Source of the DNA: an uncultured Lachnospiraceae bacterium
Lineage (GTDB): Bacteria; Bacillota; Clostridia; Lachnospirales; Lachnospiraceae
Length of the DNA: 33,600 nt
Direction: 5' to 3'
Assembly: GCA_947063675.1 (NCBI GenBank)
Contig: CAMSTM010000020.1
Location: 1 to 33,600 of the forward strand
Below the pieces are notes generated by a model. The model did no database searches. It worked only from the letters and a program-made list of their open reading frames with translations, and was not told the origin of the DNA. The translations under genes were made by a program, and so were the position numbers. Positions 24,501-31,790 of this stretch are shown here, piece after piece. Position 1 is the stretch's first letter; every line of letters starts with the position of its first letter.

Positions 24501-24689
24501 AATGGTCAGCACCTCCACGTCGTTGTCATGGTAACGGGCCAGCATTTCGTCGATATTTTCCTGCATCCGGGCGACTTCCCCGCTGTAATTTTTCAGATTG
24601 CGGCTTACTACCTCCAACGTCTCCCGAAGATAATCCTCCTCCGCCTTCCGCGACACTCCAAAATTTTTCCTTTTATCTCCTGCTCCCAT
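21546..24689 (-). CDS. helD: HelD-type helicase fused to a GH31 N-terminal-like domain
   Basis: A 1047-residue protein. Residues 1 to ~730 are a HelD-class UvrD-like ATPase, which in Bacillus frees stalled RNA polymerase from DNA. They show an N-terminal coiled-coil (about 15-85), the HelD stretch YIGRGGIARDATHQAVVDWR, Walker A GMAGSGKT (222-229), Walker B VVIDEAQD (D495), GDVSQNI, and motif VI VAATRALHEL (about 696-705). A charged low-complexity linker follows (about 730-818). The last ~225 residues resemble the N-terminal galactose-mutarotase-like beta-sandwich of GH31 glycosidases (VEFLTDEICLRVNKGSGAIH, ASERGYGLVL, DFYFVVG). They end exactly where the GH31 catalytic barrel would begin. Usual HelD is about 700-780 residues, so this tail is extra. 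The ATG has AGGAGGG 8 bases upstream. Confidence 0.85.
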   Translation of the reverse strand: MGAGDKRKNFGVSRKAEEDYLRETLEVVSRNLKNYSGEVARMQENIDEMLARYHDNDVEVLTILNNTVTMHEHMKRALMRNEKAKNKPYFGRIVFRDEKTGKEESLYIGRGGIARDATHQAVVDWRAPVANAYYENNLGKCSYRAPGDVDIPIDLTRKRTYEIEGGKLLDFFDSEVIANDELLTKYLAKNKQAVLGEIVATIQKEQNEIIRKSPYHNVIVQGMAGSGKTTVAMHRISYILYNYAERFRPEDFYIVGSNRILLNYITGVLPDLDVYGVRQMTMEQLFVRLLYEDWDEKKYRIKGTGKDAVKGSSRWFRDLAGYCRELERKAISADTVYLNPKAFVEGFRNGKTGVYDETDDREVSKKDLVSLLTGEAVEAYIEENPSVSIQNKINMLNGRLLGKVKEEFLGKGISYSEAERKAILKAYRGWYGGRHWKISVFEMYRDFLRKQQEKGIRVEAPENEFDVYDLAALAYLYKRVKEEEVISEASHVVIDEAQDFGMMAYHALKFCINRCTYTVMGDVSQNIHFGFGLNDWEELKALLLPDAMDSFGVLKKSYRNTVEISDFATDILRHGKFSVYPVEPIIRHGNPVLVKRTPERNALIKEAAHLCRDWQKKGLDTIAVICRSKKEAARMALLLSEYVEVMESNLEKAEFGNGIMVLPVEYTKGLEFDAVLILNPTREDYPSDDGHAKLLYVAATRALHELCVLCCDTLTGLIADPAPAGKGRTFAVFAEDKENEKKSVSYETEGGKEKDSAGSGAAIRPRKRAVAVVKKAVTPEDKKPFISRQVKPSPERVSVREEKADGAKAGCEFGGMPPTEILRPAGHGKIDLSVKWFMGQPDGLYFQSRYGTLRLCAITGGIVRVTFAKGAALSDRVHPGIAGCKKESAWLYKESGNTVEFLTDEICLRVNKGSGAIHYMTRDKKLLLAEREKECRQIEDSPGGKAKSRLYLDWQKAENLYAPGISGKAGIALRGGARYISHGNGKPAVVASERGYGLVLAADTAICCDIPAYGSYLYMENKGQMDFYFVVGRGKREVEEVCRMLIR

Positions 24690-25035
24690 CCGCTATGCCC
24701 TCCTGCCATCTTCGTAACCGCCTGATACAGACGGACGCCTTTTTGTTTTCTCTGTTGCCGGTATCTTCCATTGTAAGGGAAAAAGAAAAAATTACTAGAC
24801 TTTAATTTCAAAATGTGGTAGACTATATACTGTTCCAATGATTAAAATTTTTATTCTTATATCGTTCTTTTATATATGTTTTTTAATTATATTTTTATAA
24901 TCAAGCAGGGAAGAGGAATCTTCCCTGCTCGTGCGCTAAGGCAGGCTGCGAAAGCAGCATATACCTTTCTGCCCCATGTGCATAAAAATACCCCGAATGC
25001 CTGTTACAGCACCCGGGGGTTTTCTTTTTTACATA
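24690..25035. other. Intergenic region with several hairpins
   Basis: This is 346 bp without a convincing gene. From 24690 to 24900 it is AT-rich leader of the HelD gene; I saw no clear promoter hexamers. At 24904-24929 there is a perfect 10-bp hairpin (AGCAGGGAAG/CTTCCCTGCT, 6-base loop). At 24940-24973 there is a stem GGCAG/CTGCC enclosing GCTGC-GAAA-GCAGC (24945-24958), a GNRA-capped hairpin. At 24990-25030 there is a terminator. A small open frame at 24876-25061 looks like chance. Confidence 0.55.
24981..25030. terminator. Bidirectional terminator downstream of the ABC operon
   Basis: Outer arms ACCCCG (24990-24995) and CGGGG(G)T (25014-25020) with an inner CTG-TTA-CAG. On the minus strand it is followed by ATTTTTAT and ends the GntR-ABC operon. 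On the plus strand it is followed by TTTTCTTTTTT, a strong T-run, although no plus-strand gene precedes it. Confidence 0.7.
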
Positions 25036-25863
25036 TTATTCCAGTTCCAACTGCTTTCTAATCAGATACTCGCTTAAAAAGTACAATCCCACGCCGATTA
25101 TAACGGACACCGCCGAAATAATTAAATACATTACCGTCATAAGCGGAAACGGCGTTTCTACATATACGTTATCAAAAGTACTAATCATATAGGGAAACAG
25201 AATCACCGTACTGATAATCTGCATGACTGTGCCTATTGCAAAGTATGCGCCAAAGGCTCCTAAAATCCGGTGCCTGCGCACCATCTGGCCAATTGTAACA
25301 GAGGCGATTATTGTCATGGTGCCGCTGAAAGCGCTGGCAAAAACCATAACAATCATGCTTACACAAAAGCCCCCGAACTCCTGCATATACGGGGAATCCC
25401 AGATACCCATATCAAAAAGTTCCCAAAAGCCGTCCACAATGGTTTTTCCGTCTCCCGGCTCCATAAAAGCCAGTATTATCATTCCCATAAAAATCACTAT
25501 ACTGGCAGCAACTGCAAGAATACTGATGATATTCCATGAAAACATGGTTATTACTTTGCTTAAAAGAAGCTGGTGGGAACTGACCGGCAGCGTGTTTGTC
25601 AGGTATCCCTCATCCGTAAACATATTTTTGTAGTAGCGGACCGCAAAATAAATGGTAATGCCAAGACTGACGCCGATTATCGCTACATAAAAAGTTATTA
25701 TCATCATCACGCCGGACAGAGGCAGCCCTACCCATTCACTTTCCCAGATAGGAAGGTGAAAGGTGAAACCGGCCATCATGGCCGCGGCCAGCAATATTCC
25801 GATTAAGAGCACGGGGATTTTCCAGACTGCTTTCCATTCGTGCTTCAATAATTTTCCTAACAT
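25036..25863 (-). CDS. ABC transporter permease
   Basis: A 275-residue integral membrane protein with about six hydrophobic segments (e.g. IPVLLIGILLAAAMMAGFTF, VMMIITFYVAIIGVSLGITI, LMTVMYLIISAVSVIIGVGL). It starts with the cytoplasmic MLGKLLKHEWKAVWK typical of permeases in GntR/YtrA-controlled ABC exporters. EGYLTNTLPVSSHQLLLSK is a usual motif after the second membrane segment. ATG 25863 overlaps the ATPase stop by 7 bp and has GGGAGG upstream. The substrate is unknown; such systems often respond to cell-wall-active agents. Confidence 0.85.
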   Translation of the reverse strand: MLGKLLKHEWKAVWKIPVLLIGILLAAAMMAGFTFHLPIWESEWVGLPLSGVMMIITFYVAIIGVSLGITIYFAVRYYKNMFTDEGYLTNTLPVSSHQLLLSKVITMFSWNIISILAVAASIVIFMGMIILAFMEPGDGKTIVDGFWELFDMGIWDSPYMQEFGGFCVSMIVMVFASAFSGTMTIIASVTIGQMVRRHRILGAFGAYFAIGTVMQIISTVILFPYMISTFDNVYVETPFPLMTVMYLIISAVSVIIGVGLYFLSEYLIRKQLELE

Positions 25864-26558
25864 GCGAACACCTCCCTGAAATACATATCCACGGATTTTC
25901 CTCTGGATTCACGGATATGCTCCACCGTATCATGCAGCATCATGCGTCCGTCCCGGATAAAAATCACCTCGTCCAGTACCTTCTCGATATCGGTTATCAG
26001 ATGAGTAGAGATTAAAACCGTGGCATTCTCATTATAATTGGAGATAATGGTTTTCAAAATGTAATCTCTGGCAGCCGGGTCAACCCCCGCAATGGGTTCA
26101 TCCAGAATATAAAGCTGCGCTTCCCTGCTCATCACCATAATGAGCTGCACCTTCTCCTTCGTCCCCTTGGAAAGGGTTTTTAAACGGGCGTCCTCGCTGA
26201 TATTTAAATTTGCAAGCATCTGCCTTGCCTTTTCCGGACGGAAATCTTTGTAAAAATCCGCGAAAAAGGCTATCAGCTCCCTGACCTTCATCCCGCCCTG
26301 AAAGTAAGTCCGCTCCGGCAGATAGGACACGCATGCCTTGCTCTCCGGCCCGGGCTGCTTTCCGTTGATTAATATTTCCCCTTCCGTTGGCACCAAAAGC
26401 CCGCTGATTAATTTAATTAACGTGGTCTTGCCGCTTCCGTTCGGTCCCAGCAGACCGATAATCTTCCCACGCGGTATTACAAGATTCATATGGTCTAAGG
26501 CCATTTTTTTCTTCTCGTAAACCTTGGTAAGATTGTTTACATACACAAGTTCACTCAT
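25857..26558 (-). CDS. ABC transporter ATP-binding protein
   Basis: A 233-residue ATPase that powers the adjacent permease. Walker A is GPNGSGKT (about 38-45), the signature is the variant LSKGTKEKVQL (canonical LSGGQ), Walker B is LYILDEP and the H-loop is STHLI. LSKG variants are common in YtrB-like ATPases of GntR-linked exporters. GGGAG lies 8 bases before ATG 26558. It is the second gene of the GntR-ATPase-permease operon. Confidence 0.9.
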   Translation of the reverse strand: MSELVYVNNLTKVYEKKKMALDHMNLVIPRGKIIGLLGPNGSGKTTLIKLISGLLVPTEGEILINGKQPGPESKACVSYLPERTYFQGGMKVRELIAFFADFYKDFRPEKARQMLANLNISEDARLKTLSKGTKEKVQLIMVMSREAQLYILDEPIAGVDPAARDYILKTIISNYNENATVLISTHLITDIEKVLDEVIFIRDGRMMLHDTVEHIRESRGKSVDMYFREVFAC

Positions 26559-26614
26559 TTCTCGTTCTCCCTCTTTTATTCCGGCTTTGCATCATCCCGC
26601 CGCCGGTTCTGAAA

Positions 26615-26998
26615 TTATTCCGCCGCATCCGCCGGCTTCGGCTTTTCGTCCTGTTCCAGCAGGGACAGGATTTCTTTCTTCTCGAAGCCCAGCTTTTTCA
26701 TCTTGTCAATAAACTCGCGAATCTGCTCCCTTGCCAGTTTATTGCGAACCTCGCTAATCATTTCCATATTCTCCGTCACAACCCTTCCGCTTGTTCTTTG
26801 CGCCATCACCAGTCCGTTTCTCTCCAGCTCGGCAAACGCCCGCTGCATTGTGTTGGGATTGACTCCCGCCTCGGACGCCAAATCCCGCACGCTGGGAAGC
26901 CGCTCTCCCGGCTGATACCTGCCGGCAACTATCTGGTATTGTATCACTTCAAGAATCTGAGTATATATCGGACGGTCAGAATCCAGTTTCCACGCCAT
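26615..26998 (-). CDS. GntR family regulator, YtrA type
   Basis: A 127-residue repressor with an N-terminal winged helix (PIYTQILEVIQYQIVAGRYQ, PGERLPSVRDLASEAGVNPN and TMQRAFAELE; residues about 10-60) and a short helical dimerisation tail (MEMISEVRNKLAREQIREFI). That short tail marks the YtrA subfamily, which lacks a ligand-binding domain. It is first in the operon with the ABC transporter and should repress it through the operator at 27017-27050. ATG 26998 has GGAAGAGG upstream. Confidence 0.9.
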   Translation of the reverse strand: MAWKLDSDRPIYTQILEVIQYQIVAGRYQPGERLPSVRDLASEAGVNPNTMQRAFAELERNGLVMAQRTSGRVVTENMEMISEVRNKLAREQIREFIDKMKKLGFEKKEILSLLEQDEKPKPADAAE

Positions 26999-27016
26999 TA
27001 TCCTCTTCCTTTCTTT

Positions 27017-27050
27017 GTATTATTGTACTGTTCTGTTAATACAATAATAC
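27017..27050. promoter_or_regulatory. GntR/YtrA operator
   Basis: Perfect 11-bp inverted repeat: GTATTATTGTA (27017-27027) and TACAATAATAC (27040-27050), 12-bp spacer. It covers the promoter -10, as expected for autorepression. Confidence 0.8.
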
Positions 27051-27069
27051 TAAAAAGGCGTTTTGTCAA
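27041..27069 (-). promoter_or_regulatory. Promoter of the GntR-ABC operon
   Basis: Minus-strand perfect -35 TTGACA (27064-27069), 17-bp spacer, -10 TATTGT (27041-27046), the latter inside the operator arm. Confidence 0.75.
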
Positions 27070-27089
27070 TATCATTTTAGATATTTTTA

Positions 27090-27554
27090 TCAAAAACCCT
27101 GTATTTCTTCCCCAAATGAGGCAATCAGGACAAACAGCGAACCGGCCATAATTGCGAAATCTCCGATATTAAAAATCACTTTCCGCAGACCGCACGGCAC
27201 GTTAAAGCTCACATAATCCACCACGTATTTGCGGAAAAGCCTGTCGTAGGTGTTGCTGTAAGCTCCGCCAAGGAGCAGCGTAAGCCCCCATTTCAAAGCG
27301 CCTTTTCCGGCAGTTCCGAGGGTAAGAATGAAAAACACCGTCAGCATTGCCGTCATAAGAACGGAAAGGAGCATTACGATTTTCCGCTTCTTCTCACCGA
27401 AATTTAAGAAGGCCCCTTTATTATGGTGCTTTTTTATGATGAGGAGACAGCCAGGTTTTTCCCTGACTTCTCCCTCATTTATATTTTTTTCTATATAACT
27501 TTTTATGCCCAAATCCAGGCCGAAGATGCCGGATATTACTGCTAAATATTTCAT
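27090..27554 (-). CDS. Signal peptidase II family protein
   Basis: A 154-residue membrane aspartyl peptidase-like protein that would remove signal peptides from prolipoproteins. The LspA signature is present but divergent: HHNKGAFLNFG (family NxGAAF), GGAYSNTYDRLF, YVVDYVSF (catalytic D113) and FNIGDFAIMAGS (catalytic D132). Four hydrophobic segments are visible. The second catalytic motif reads NIGD rather than NxAD. It may be a second LspA paralogue rather than the housekeeping enzyme; its neighbours (GntR/ABC and a beta-lactamase-like hydrolase) are not the usual lspA-rluD context. A ribosome binding site (AAGGA) is somewhat distant. Confidence 0.75.
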   Translation of the reverse strand: MKYLAVISGIFGLDLGIKSYIEKNINEGEVREKPGCLLIIKKHHNKGAFLNFGEKKRKIVMLLSVLMTAMLTVFFILTLGTAGKGALKWGLTLLLGGAYSNTYDRLFRKYVVDYVSFNVPCGLRKVIFNIGDFAIMAGSLFVLIASFGEEIQGF

Positions 27555-27586
27555 AATTTTTGTTTTTCCTTATTGGGGTAACGTGA

Positions 27587-27617
27587 CCGCTTACATGCAA
27601 AACACCGCATAAAGCGG
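27587..27617. other. Stem-loop between hydrolase and LspA-like genes
   Basis: CCGCTT (27587-27592) and ATGC (27595-27598) pair with GCAT (27607-27610) and AAGCGG (27612-27617). It could end the hydrolase transcript, but no T-run follows on the minus strand. Confidence 0.4.
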
Positions 27618-27651
27618 AATCGACCAGATGTTGTTTTCATTCCAGGAATCT

Positions 27652-28533
27652 TTATAACTGCGGATACAGCTCCTCAAAAACGGCGTCCATCAGCCGCTTT
27701 CCGTCCCGGCACTGCGCCGTCAGGGAAATCACCACGTCTTTTTCCCGCAGTATGATGGAATACTGGGAATATTTTCCGTCCGCCCTGAACGAACCGAACG
27801 GGCCGCCCCAGAACAGATAGCCATACCCGTAATCCTCCTTACGGTCTGTCGCCGCCTGTACCTTCGTGCTCTCCGCCACCCATTTTTCCGGTATAAGCTG
27901 CTTCCCGTTCCATGCGCCCTTCTGCAGATAAAGGAGTCCCAGCTTATGCATCTCCGATAAAGTAAGCATCAGGCCGCCGGAACCGAAGGTATTCCCAAGC
28001 GGGTCAGTCTCCCAGGTAGGTCTTGAAATACCCAGCGGCCTAAAAAGCCGGGGCATCAGATAAGACACCAAATCGCAGCCGGCCCGGCGCTGGACCAGCA
28101 TTCCCGCCAGATACGGCCCCACGTTATTGTATACGAATTTTGTCCCTGGCCGGCAGGTGAAGGGAAGGGCCAGCGACATTTTGACCCAGTCCTGCTCCCT
28201 GTACAAAGGACGCTGTTCCCCCATCAGCGCCGGCGTTTCCTGTCCCAGACACATGGTAAGCAAATCTCTCACCGTTGCCTGTAAGAGAAATTCTCCCGGA
28301 TTTTCCGGCATATCTTCCACAAATGCGTCCGCTAACGTCTCCTCAAGGGCAAGCAGCCCTTCCTTTATGGCAATTCCCACCGCCGCGGAGGTAAAACTCT
28401 TGCTCACGGAATAGACATTACGCCTGCATTCCTCGTCCCAGAGGTGCTTTCCGATATCTTCGCCGTTTTGGGTAATCTTTATTCCCAGAATCCCGTCTTG
28501 TGTGGTGCGGTTGATGAAATTTTGCAGTTCCAT
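27652..28533 (-). CDS. Serine hydrolase, beta-lactamase/class C family
   Basis: A 293-residue penicillin-binding-protein-like hydrolase (EstB/DD-peptidase/class C fold). The nucleophile motif SxxK is S42-V-S-K45 (NVYSVSKSFTSAAVGIA), and the second motif is the YxN of FVYNNVGPYL. No signal peptide is present from the chosen start, so it is probably cytoplasmic and more likely an esterase or peptidase than a true beta-lactamase. ATG 28533 has AAAGGAG 9 bases upstream; the longer frame to 28641 crosses the divergent intergenic region. It is divergent from the histidine kinase. Confidence 0.85.
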   Translation of the reverse strand: MELQNFINRTTQDGILGIKITQNGEDIGKHLWDEECRRNVYSVSKSFTSAAVGIAIKEGLLALEETLADAFVEDMPENPGEFLLQATVRDLLTMCLGQETPALMGEQRPLYREQDWVKMSLALPFTCRPGTKFVYNNVGPYLAGMLVQRRAGCDLVSYLMPRLFRPLGISRPTWETDPLGNTFGSGGLMLTLSEMHKLGLLYLQKGAWNGKQLIPEKWVAESTKVQAATDRKEDYGYGYLFWGGPFGSFRADGKYSQYSIILREKDVVISLTAQCRDGKRLMDAVFEELYPQL

Positions 28534-28644
28534 AATGAGGGTCTCCTTTAGATTGGGTTTTTGTTTATAGTCTAGCATAAAGAAACAGAGCCGTAAAGAA
28601 ACAGGTTGCAACAAAAATTTCCAGAAAAGCCGTCTTCGCAAAAG

Positions 28645-28673
28645 TTTGCAATATCCGCCTATAGTGATACAAT
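28645..28673 (+). promoter_or_regulatory. Promoter of the two-component system
   Basis: -35 TTTGCA (28645-28650), 17-bp spacer, -10 TACAAT (28668-28673), leading to ATG 28701. Confidence 0.6.
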
Positions 28674-28700
28674 GTGTGTACTAAATGTCAGGAGGCCGCA

Positions 28701-30464
28701 ATGTCTTTAAAAAAACAGATGATACTGTATTTTTCCTGTCTGATGATAGGAATCTTTATTCTGGTGGAACTGATTAACGGGAGTCAGGCTTATTCCCTTC
28801 TGGAAAAAAACATCACCTCTTCCATCGGCGAATCGCTGGGGCTGGGTCTTAAAAATATGGATTATTATTTTCAAAATACCGGCAATATCTGCGCCTCTAT
28901 CATGGCGGATGAAAAGGTTCAGGAAATCCTGAAAAAAGATGTGGAAAATAATCTGGAAGGAAAAATCCTTTTCCGGGAGCTGAACAAAATCATAGCGCAG
29001 TATTCCTTAACGGCTCCCTATATAACCAAAATTTATCTTTTGAACAGCAATCGGCAGATAATGAGTCAGGAGGTGGATTACAATGATTATGAGCTGGCCG
29101 CCAACGCAAAGGAAAGTGAAAACCCGGTAAAAATCTCATCCCTTCACCAGACCGGATACATTGCCGGCGATACGAAAGTATTTTCTCTGTTAAAGGAAAT
29201 TTATGCCTACAATGACCGCACACATCAGATAGGAACTATTGTCGCGGATGTTGACTACCATATCATCGACGGTCTGATTCGTGATTTTACCCTGCCCATG
29301 AACGGCCTCCTCGTTCTCGTTGACGAACAGGAAGAAATATTTATAAAAGAAACCGGAAAAAATATCAGTTGGAATCCATCCAAAGAATATAAGGAATTGT
29401 TATTGGAATTACAGGATAAAGACAGAATCTCACTGGACGGAAAGCCGTACATTGCCCTGTCAAGGCGCTCAGAAATAACCGGTTTCAAAATGCTGGCTTT
29501 AATTCCCAGAAATGAATTGGTAAAATCTATTTTTCTGCAGCTTCGCATGACGATTTTCCTTTTGTTTATCTGTCTGACCGTCATCGGGTTTGTGACAAGA
29601 AAAATTATTTTTTCCATTTACGGCCCCTTAAATCTATTGTTAGATTCCATGTCCAGAATAGAAAAAGGCGATTTTAACACGAAAATCACATATAACAGGC
29701 GGGATGAATTTTCCACACTGATAAACGGCTATAACATTATGGTCGTCAAAATAAAAGCTCTTCTCGAGGAATTAATTGAAAAAGAAAAGACCAGGCGGAA
29801 TGCTGAGCTGTATGCTTTACAGGCACAAATCAATCCTCATTTTTTATATAATACCTTAAATTCCATCCGGTATTTTGCAAAAGCTTATAACATCCCAGAA
29901 ATAAAAGAAATCACCACCGCTCTTATACAGCTTTCCAAGGCAAGCCTGAGTTCTGAAAAATTTATCAGTATCGGACAGGAAATCGCTTTGACAAAACAAT
30001 ATCTGGCCATCCAGAAAATACGGTATGGAGATATTCTGAAAATATCTTATCATATAGACAGCGAACTTAAGCAGTGTATGATTCCCCGGTTTTCCATTCA
30101 GCCGATAGTGGAAAATTCACTGTTTCATGGGATTCTTCCTAAGGGACAGGGAGAAATTGAAGTTGTTGTATCCAGCCGGGACAATGGTATTCAAATCAGT
30201 ATCAGGGACGACGGAATCGGAATGGAAAAAGAGCAGATTGACGCTCTGAACGAAAGTCTGGGAAACAGTATCGGCAAAAAGGAACCCAAAGAGGACATCA
30301 GTAAGTTAAAAAATATAGGCCTGGAAAATATCCATTACAGGATAAAAATACACTACAAAAACGGCCGGCCCCAGCTATGGCTCGCAAAAGAAAATCCCGG
30401 AACTTCCGTATACATTTGGATTCCGGAAAAAATTTACGGGGACTTTCCGGGAAACGGAGAATGA
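28701..30464 (+). CDS. YesM-type sensor histidine kinase
   Basis: A 587-residue membrane kinase of the LytS/YesM class that senses extracellular sugars or peptides. A first membrane segment (about 8-26) and second (about 280-300) flank an extracytoplasmic Cache-like sensor. A HAMP domain follows (ISIYGPLNLLLDSMSRIEKGD-like; here SIYGPLNLLLDSMSRIEKGD), then the His_kinase domain with QINPHFLYNTLNSI (phospho-acceptor H380) and the ATPase G-box DDGIGM. ATG 28701 has AGGAGG 5 bases upstream; the frame's earlier ATG (28674) lies at the promoter -10. It precedes the response regulator by 4 bp. Confidence 0.92.
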   Translation: MSLKKQMILYFSCLMIGIFILVELINGSQAYSLLEKNITSSIGESLGLGLKNMDYYFQNTGNICASIMADEKVQEILKKDVENNLEGKILFRELNKIIAQYSLTAPYITKIYLLNSNRQIMSQEVDYNDYELAANAKESENPVKISSLHQTGYIAGDTKVFSLLKEIYAYNDRTHQIGTIVADVDYHIIDGLIRDFTLPMNGLLVLVDEQEEIFIKETGKNISWNPSKEYKELLLELQDKDRISLDGKPYIALSRRSEITGFKMLALIPRNELVKSIFLQLRMTIFLLFICLTVIGFVTRKIIFSIYGPLNLLLDSMSRIEKGDFNTKITYNRRDEFSTLINGYNIMVVKIKALLEELIEKEKTRRNAELYALQAQINPHFLYNTLNSIRYFAKAYNIPEIKEITTALIQLSKASLSSEKFISIGQEIALTKQYLAIQKIRYGDILKISYHIDSELKQCMIPRFSIQPIVENSLFHGILPKGQGEIEVVVSSRDNGIQISIRDDGIGMEKEQIDALNESLGNSIGKKEPKEDISKLKNIGLENIHYRIKIHYKNGRPQLWLAKENPGTSVYIWIPEKIYGDFPGNGE

Positions 30465-30468
30465 TTTT

Positions 30469-31665
30469 ATGAGAAAAGTAATGATTGTAGATGACGAAAT
30501 GCTTGCCAGAAAAATGTTAAGGGAAAGTATTGTATGGGAAGAATACGGATACACCGTGATATCTGAAGCGCAAAACGGAAAAGAGGCATTGGAAAAAATA
30601 AAGGAACTGTCCCCCGACGTGATTTTCGTGGATATCAAAATGCCCGTGATGGACGGGCTGGAGATGCTGCGCCAAATGAACGCCCTGCAAACCGACAGCA
30701 AAGCAGTACTGCTCACCTGCTATGAGGACTTTTCCTATGTACGGGATGCAATGCGGTACGGCGCTGTGGATTATCTGACCAAGCATACTTTTGAGCCGGA
30801 AGACTTGATTTCTCTGCTCGACAAAATTGAGAAACAAATACGGAAAGAAAAGGCTCATCAGGAAAGCTTCAATATTCTGAAAGATGATGTGCTCAATAAG
30901 GTGATGGAATCTTCTCTTACCCGGGAAGATATCCGCAGATACGTGGAAATAGGAATACTGCCTGTATCAAAACCCCGGTATCTGATGGTCTGTTTTAAAC
31001 TACAGAAAGATTTAAATAATGAAAAATGCCGGATTTTTGAAAATAAACTGAAAGAAGTTCTGAGAGAACGAATCGACGGAAAGGTTATTACCGATGCCTA
31101 TACCTCCACTGTCAGGGAAAAGGAAATTTACTCCATCCTTCTCTGTCAGGAAGAATGCAGCGTTTCAGAGATAAAGCAAAATATCCGTGAAGGAATAACC
31201 AGCCTTCACAGTACAATGCCGGATAAGGAAATCCGGTGGCTGACTGGCATCACCTATCATATTTTTAACCACTGGAGCGACCTTCCAGGCGCCCTGAAAG
31301 AGGTGAGGGATATCGTAAGAGTGGAAGGCGAATACCTGGAATGCTCACCTAAAATTATTATGGCAATAGAGTATATCAGGGAGAACTATCACAAGCCCAT
31401 CACCCTGGAGGAAGTTGCGGACTATGTAGGCATCAGCAGAGTGTATCTGAGCCAGACTTTCAAGAAAGAAACCAATAAAAATATATGGGACTATCTGGCT
31501 CAGTACCGCCTTTCCAAGGCAAAGGAGCTTTTGCTCACCAGCAACCTGAAAATTTATGCCATAGCGGAATTATGCGGATTCGGCAGCCCGCAGTATTTTA
31601 ACAAAATCTTTAAAAGACTTACCGGTTTCAGTCCTTATCAGTTCAAGGATAATAAAATGCAATAA
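30469..31665 (+). CDS. YesN-type response regulator (REC-AraC)
   Basis: A 398-residue regulator. The receiver domain (1-120) has the acidic pocket VDDE, the phospho-acceptor D55 (VIFVDIKMPVMDG), and the switch residues T/K in LLTCYED and LTKHTF. A middle linker (~130-290) leads to two AraC-type HTH motifs at the C-terminus (ITLEEVADYVGISRVYLSQT, and IYAIAELCGFGSPQYFNKIF, then KRLTGFSPYQF). It most likely activates the following binding-protein/permease operon. It is translationally adjacent to the kinase. Confidence 0.92.
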   Translation: MRKVMIVDDEMLARKMLRESIVWEEYGYTVISEAQNGKEALEKIKELSPDVIFVDIKMPVMDGLEMLRQMNALQTDSKAVLLTCYEDFSYVRDAMRYGAVDYLTKHTFEPEDLISLLDKIEKQIRKEKAHQESFNILKDDVLNKVMESSLTREDIRRYVEIGILPVSKPRYLMVCFKLQKDLNNEKCRIFENKLKEVLRERIDGKVITDAYTSTVREKEIYSILLCQEECSVSEIKQNIREGITSLHSTMPDKEIRWLTGITYHIFNHWSDLPGALKEVRDIVRVEGEYLECSPKIIMAIEYIRENYHKPITLEEVADYVGISRVYLSQTFKKETNKNIWDYLAQYRLSKAKELLLTSNLKIYAIAELCGFGSPQYFNKIFKRLTGFSPYQFKDNKMQ

Positions 31666-31743
31666 ATCATAACGGAGATTCTATATTTTCTTTTCCAGAT
31701 TGTTATACTTCTTTATAGACAGACTATTAAGCAGCACGAAACA

Positions 31744-31768
31744 GCAGATGTACGGAAAGTGTATCTGC
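31744..31768 (+). promoter_or_regulatory. Leader hairpin of the sugar-binding-protein gene
   Basis: GCAGAT (31744-31749) pairs with ATCTGC (31763-31768). Four further pairs (including G-U) close a GGAAA loop, giving about 10 bp. It ends 11 bases before the GGAGG ribosome binding site and may protect or control the mRNA. Confidence 0.4.
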
Positions 31769-31790
31769 AAAGCCAAATGGAGGATAACAT

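Noticed and set aside
24904-24973. SRP RNA or 6S RNA
   Set aside because: The conserved SRP loop sequence and the long central-bubble hairpin of 6S RNA are not present.
24876-25061. Small plus-strand protein of 61 residues
   Set aside because: It runs through two hairpins and the terminator, and has no ribosome binding site.
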